In this document: positions 62,501-64,000 of the stretch, in pieces
Position numbering within the stretch: the first letter of the stretch is position 1
Layout of the letters: every line of letters begins with the position of its first letter
Source: Mucilaginibacter sp.
Lineage (GTDB): Bacteria; Bacteroidota; Bacteroidia; Sphingobacteriales; Sphingobacteriaceae
NCBI GenBank assembly: GCA_028288025.1
Contig: JAQBOM010000003.1
Location: forward strand, 248,001 to 312,000
Direction of reading: 5' to 3'
DNA: 64,000 nt
Position numbers and translations under genes: made by a program
The notes under the pieces: generated by a model
What the model was told of the DNA's origin: nothing
The model's input: only the letters and a program-made list of their open reading frames with translations
The model's database searches: none

Positions 62501-62587
62501 GCCAAACAATACGGTCCGCTGCCGGAATGGCACGAGAGTAAAGGCAACCAATCATATATTTTTGCGGATGAGATAACGGTGGAATAG
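59537..62587 (+). CDS. GH92 family alpha-mannosidase with C-terminal adhesive domains
   Basis: A 1016-residue secreted glycosidase (signal peptide 1-22, ending SSFG). The GH92 hallmarks are VNPFIGTGGHGHTYPGAVAPFGMVQLSPDTR-type start (GGHGHTYPGA), YDTLVYGFSHTHLSGTGI, and EDCGQMSAWYVMSSLGIY with acidic residues of the catalytic base. After about residue 770 comes a chitobiase/hexosaminidase-like domain (YYTLDGSAPTANSTLY), then a discoidin (F5/8)-like region to the end. A Gln/Pro-rich insertion (about residues 305-335: QREPQNMNPQSGYNSQTGSY) interrupts the N-terminal domain. It removes alpha-mannose from glycans; no SusCD pair is near. Confidence 0.94.
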   Translation: MKPLVRSILLFSFTIFFSISSFGQRKKDYTQFVNPFIGTGGHGHTYPGAVAPFGMVQLSPDTRLTGWDGCSGYYYTDTLVYGFSHTHLSGTGIADYCDVLFMPTTGEPQFKNTDYSSGFKKKNETASPGYYKTHLDKYNIDVELTATTRAGMHHYTFPKTQQANIIIDLQHRDEVLDSWIEVVNDHEIHGFRRSKGWAGDQSLYFYAKFSVPFKTYGIASNDQVQTGQNKVQGKNIKLYIQFDNPGDVVSKVGISSVSAEGALKNLDAEMPDFDFKSVQKGTKAFWNAELSKIEVQGGGPDASAQREPQNMNPQSGYNSQTGSYRQPQQKRQPIIDYAKIKQVTFYTALYHTMLAPNVYSDVDGQYRGLDQKVHTATGFNYYTVFSLWDTYRAEDPLLNLIDRKRTLDFIKSFLAMYEQGGLLPIWPLGSIETFCMVGNHSIPVIVDAYAKGIRDFNAEEAFTAMKAAVNRNQFGLDSYRKNGVVLSDDEPESVSKTLEYAFDDWSIAQMAKMLNKPDDYSIFIQRAQYWKNNFNNQNGFMQARANGGWFTPFDATEINNNYTEGNSWQYSFLAPQDIESLVSRMGGKAGFESKLDELFTTDSKLNGRQQADVTGLIGQYAHGNEPSHHMAYLYNFTDAPDKTQFYINRILREEYSDKPDGLSGNEDCGQMSAWYVMSSLGIYNIAPGQQQFQIGIPQFDKAVINLENGKKFTILNPGASISRGDIYLQGINLNKKAYNKLYLDYSSVAGGGEFEVFTGRLPNRLFMQDLEKPTSTITDNLIVPNPYIVAPAKTFKQPISIEIKNADAGAKIYYTLDGSAPTANSTLYTLPITISVNTTVKATAVENGKTSFVDEGTFTKIRDDIKLTLVNKYLPNYADEGDNALINGIHGKANWRLGNWQGFRANDLIAIIDMERVRPIKQVSLGALQDSRAWIVFPQYMQVWVSDDGSNYKLAATVNTKVDIKDLNVQTQEFAAPINVKARYIKLIAKQYGPLPEWHESKGNQSYIFADEITVE

Positions 62588-62661
62588 TGAGTAGTTGATT
62601 GGGTTGGAATGGGTTGATTGAGGACAAAATCGGTGAAATCAATCAAAATTGGTGAAATCTT
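62587..62661. repeat. word repeats (GTTGATTGGGTTGG and ATCGGTGAAATC)
   Basis: Two word families adjoin after the GH92 stop: AGTTGATTGGGTTGGAATGG plus GTTGATTGAGG (to 62622), then AAATCGGTGAAATCAATC and AAATTGGTGAAATC (to 62661). One-armed. Confidence 0.6.
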
Positions 62662-62727
62662 AATTAAGGTATAATCACAAAATAACGATGTCGGCGGAGA
62701 GATTTCAGCGGCATACCGCATAATTTT

Positions 62728-62788
62728 GTGTTCCAGGTGTTCAAGGTCTTCCAGGTGTTCAACTCTCAAAAATTGGAACACCTGAATA
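62728..62788. repeat. word-repeat hairpin, TTCCAGGTGTTCAA family
   Basis: GTTCCAGGTGTTCAAGG and CTTCCAGGTGTTCAACT in one orientation, with GGAACACCTGAA opposing, directly downstream of the PPK2 gene. Confidence 0.65.
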
Positions 62789-62796
62789 TGTAAAAT

Positions 62797-63675
62797 TTAC
62801 TCAGCAAGCAAGGCCTGCTTTGCATCTGCCAGTTTCTCTTTTTCCTCCTTTGCCAAAACGGGATATTCCAGTTTTAATTTCATCATCGTCTCCAGTATGA
62901 TACTTGAAATAGCGATCCTGGTAAACCACTTCTTATCTGCCGGGATAACGTACCAGGGGCTTTGTCCGGTAGCGGTTTCCTGTATTGCTTTTTCATACGC
63001 TTTCATATAATCATCCCAAAACTGCCGCTCGTAGACATCGGCTGCCGAAAACTTCCAGTTTTTTTCGGGGTCATCAATCCGTGATAAAAAACGTTTTTTT
63101 TGTTCATCTTTTGATAAGTAAAGGAAAAACTTGATCATGATGATGCCGCTATCTGCAAGGTGCTGTTCAAAAGTCCGTATACTTTCATACCGCTGGTTCC
63201 AGAATTTTTTATCGGCCTTTTTAACTTTATCGATCCTGGGCAAGTGCTCATTCAGCAACAATTCGGGATGGACTTTAGTAACCAGCACGTTCTCGTAATG
63301 CGAACGGTTATGGACACCTATACGCCCGCATTGCGGTAAAGCTTTATAATGCCGCCACAAAAAGTCATGATTCAATTCCTCTATGCTGGGCTGTTTAAAA
63401 CTAACCACATCACAACCTTGCGGGTTTAAACCTGATAACGTATGTGCTATCGCGCTATCTTTGCCGGCAGCATCCATTGCCTGGAAAATAACAAGGAGCG
63501 AATACCTGTTAGCAGCATATAACTCGGATTGCAGTACAGCGGTTTCTTTGATCAGTCCCTCCAAAATCTCATCGGTCTCTTCCTTCCTCAAATCGCCTGA
63601 CCAATTGGTGTGCATATCTTTAAGCGAAAACTTCTTCCCGTCGGTTATCTTAAATTTATTTATTATGCCTTTCAT
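62797..63675 (-). CDS. polyphosphate kinase 2 family protein
   Basis: A 292-residue PPK2-family enzyme that transfers phosphate between polyphosphate and nucleotides. Walker A is FQAMDAAGKDSAIAHTL (about residues 65-80), followed by NRSHYENVLV (Walker B region), then the Arg-rich lid (KRFLSRIDDPEKNWKFSAADV). The single-domain length matches PPK2 classes that phosphorylate AMP or ADP; the exact class is unproved. It ends in KLADAKQALLAE. Downstream is a word-repeat hairpin. Confidence 0.94.
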   Translation of the reverse strand: MKGIINKFKITDGKKFSLKDMHTNWSGDLRKEETDEILEGLIKETAVLQSELYAANRYSLLVIFQAMDAAGKDSAIAHTLSGLNPQGCDVVSFKQPSIEELNHDFLWRHYKALPQCGRIGVHNRSHYENVLVTKVHPELLLNEHLPRIDKVKKADKKFWNQRYESIRTFEQHLADSGIIMIKFFLYLSKDEQKKRFLSRIDDPEKNWKFSAADVYERQFWDDYMKAYEKAIQETATGQSPWYVIPADKKWFTRIAISSIILETMMKLKLEYPVLAKEEKEKLADAKQALLAE

Positions 63676-63787
63676 AACACAAAATTGATATATGCTAAGT
63701 TAACCTAAAATTTAGCTGCTAAAATTGCGTTGTTAATATTTGTTTAACCGGCTGTGATTTAAGGCCATAATTTGCATCTTTACCCCT

Positions 63788-64000
63788 ATGTTTAGGCGAA
63801 TAAAATTTCCCGTTCTAAGATACCTGGTCATCTTTCTTTATTTTGTTGTTATCTTCTTCTGTGCCATTGAATTAAATTTTTTGTGGCTGTTTGGCTACTC
63901 GCCTGATATGCAGGATATTAAAACCCCGAGCCTGTCCTTGTCATCCGAAGTGTATTATGCTGATGGCACCTTAATTGGGCGCTATTTCAAGCAGAACCGC
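63788..64000 (+). CDS. penicillin-binding protein 1A-like transglycosylase/transpeptidase (partial)
   Basis: The first 71 residues of a longer protein cut by the window end. One membrane anchor (about residues 11-33: YLVIFLYFVVIFFCAIELNFLWL) is followed by SSEVYYADGTLIGRYFKQNR, the start of the glycosyltransferase-51 domain in class A penicillin-binding proteins. The start at 63788 is an ATG 37 codons before that motif. Role in peptidoglycan polymerisation is from family knowledge. Confidence 0.85.
   Translation, partial: MFRRIKFPVLRYLVIFLYFVVIFFCAIELNFLWLFGYSPDMQDIKTPSLSLSSEVYYADGTLIGRYFKQNR

Overview
The window looks like chromosomal DNA of a Bacteroidota bacterium, most likely of the Sphingobacteriaceae (Mucilaginibacter/Pedobacter type). 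Reasons: DUF3822 next to rsmD, futalosine-route menaquinone synthesis (MqnC), type B L31, a GH92 mannosidase with C-terminal adhesive domains, a Thermus-like long isocitrate dehydrogenase, paired M16 peptidases, and fifteen exact copies of the Bacteroidota promoter box TAnnTTTG placed just before gene starts. I see no rRNA, tRNA, CRISPR array, prophage or complete insertion sequence.

Layout. 1-8.4 kb: guaB, an M16 peptidase pair (one subunit active, one lacking the zinc motif), a HEAT-like protein, a small conserved protein and clpB. 9-16.4 kb: secreted S9 peptidase, CDF metal exporter, RecD/Dda-like helicase, then DUF3822-rsmD-NUDIX. 16.4-21.6 kb: a sialidase-like secreted protein and a likely copper-handling locus (His-rich permease, HMA-AraC regulator, Met-rich outer-membrane protein, DUF3347 protein). 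21.7-25.2 kb: coaD, a small GIY-YIG element bounded by hairpin inverted repeats, and NUDIX/pyrE. 25.2-34.7 kb: complex I genes in two separate pieces (nuoAB, and pdxH-nuoCD) with iron permease, fasciclin, icd, purK, purE, VOC and YqgE genes between them. 34.8-37.3 kb: an ECF sigma factor with a membrane-anchored trypsin-like protease carrying an anti-sigma-like N-terminus, and two duplicated mini-lipoproteins. 37.4-49.9 kb: a double-ABC ATPase, mqnC, scpB, an acidic mini-protein, a GNAT-like protein, XRE regulator, prmA, tpiA, a GlmU-like protein, rpmE, methylmalonyl-CoA epimerase, and the iscS-iscU-iscA cluster. 50.1-64 kb: two paralogous secreted proteins, a sorbosone/glucose dehydrogenase-like protein, a three-gene ABC importer, a transaminase with an omega-amidase-like nitrilase, GH92 mannosidase, PPK2, and the start of a penicillin-binding protein.

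Most coding content is ordinary housekeeping. The unusual material lies between genes. (1) About twenty intergenic spaces hold short words (7-14 nt) repeated in one orientation and usually again in the other, forming long imperfect hairpins; there are a dozen or more word families, several of them shared between loci tens of kb apart. (2) Hairpin-ended repeats include one pair that brackets a lone GIY-YIG nuclease gene as a 480-bp element. (3) Six genes have TAnnTTTG ending only 4-5 nt before the start codon, which predicts leaderless transcripts; two of these (pyrE, nuoA) share a CATG start-codon overlap with a divergent neighbour, so each promoter must lie inside the partner's coding sequence.

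All calls come from reading the sequence and from remembered family features; no database search was run.
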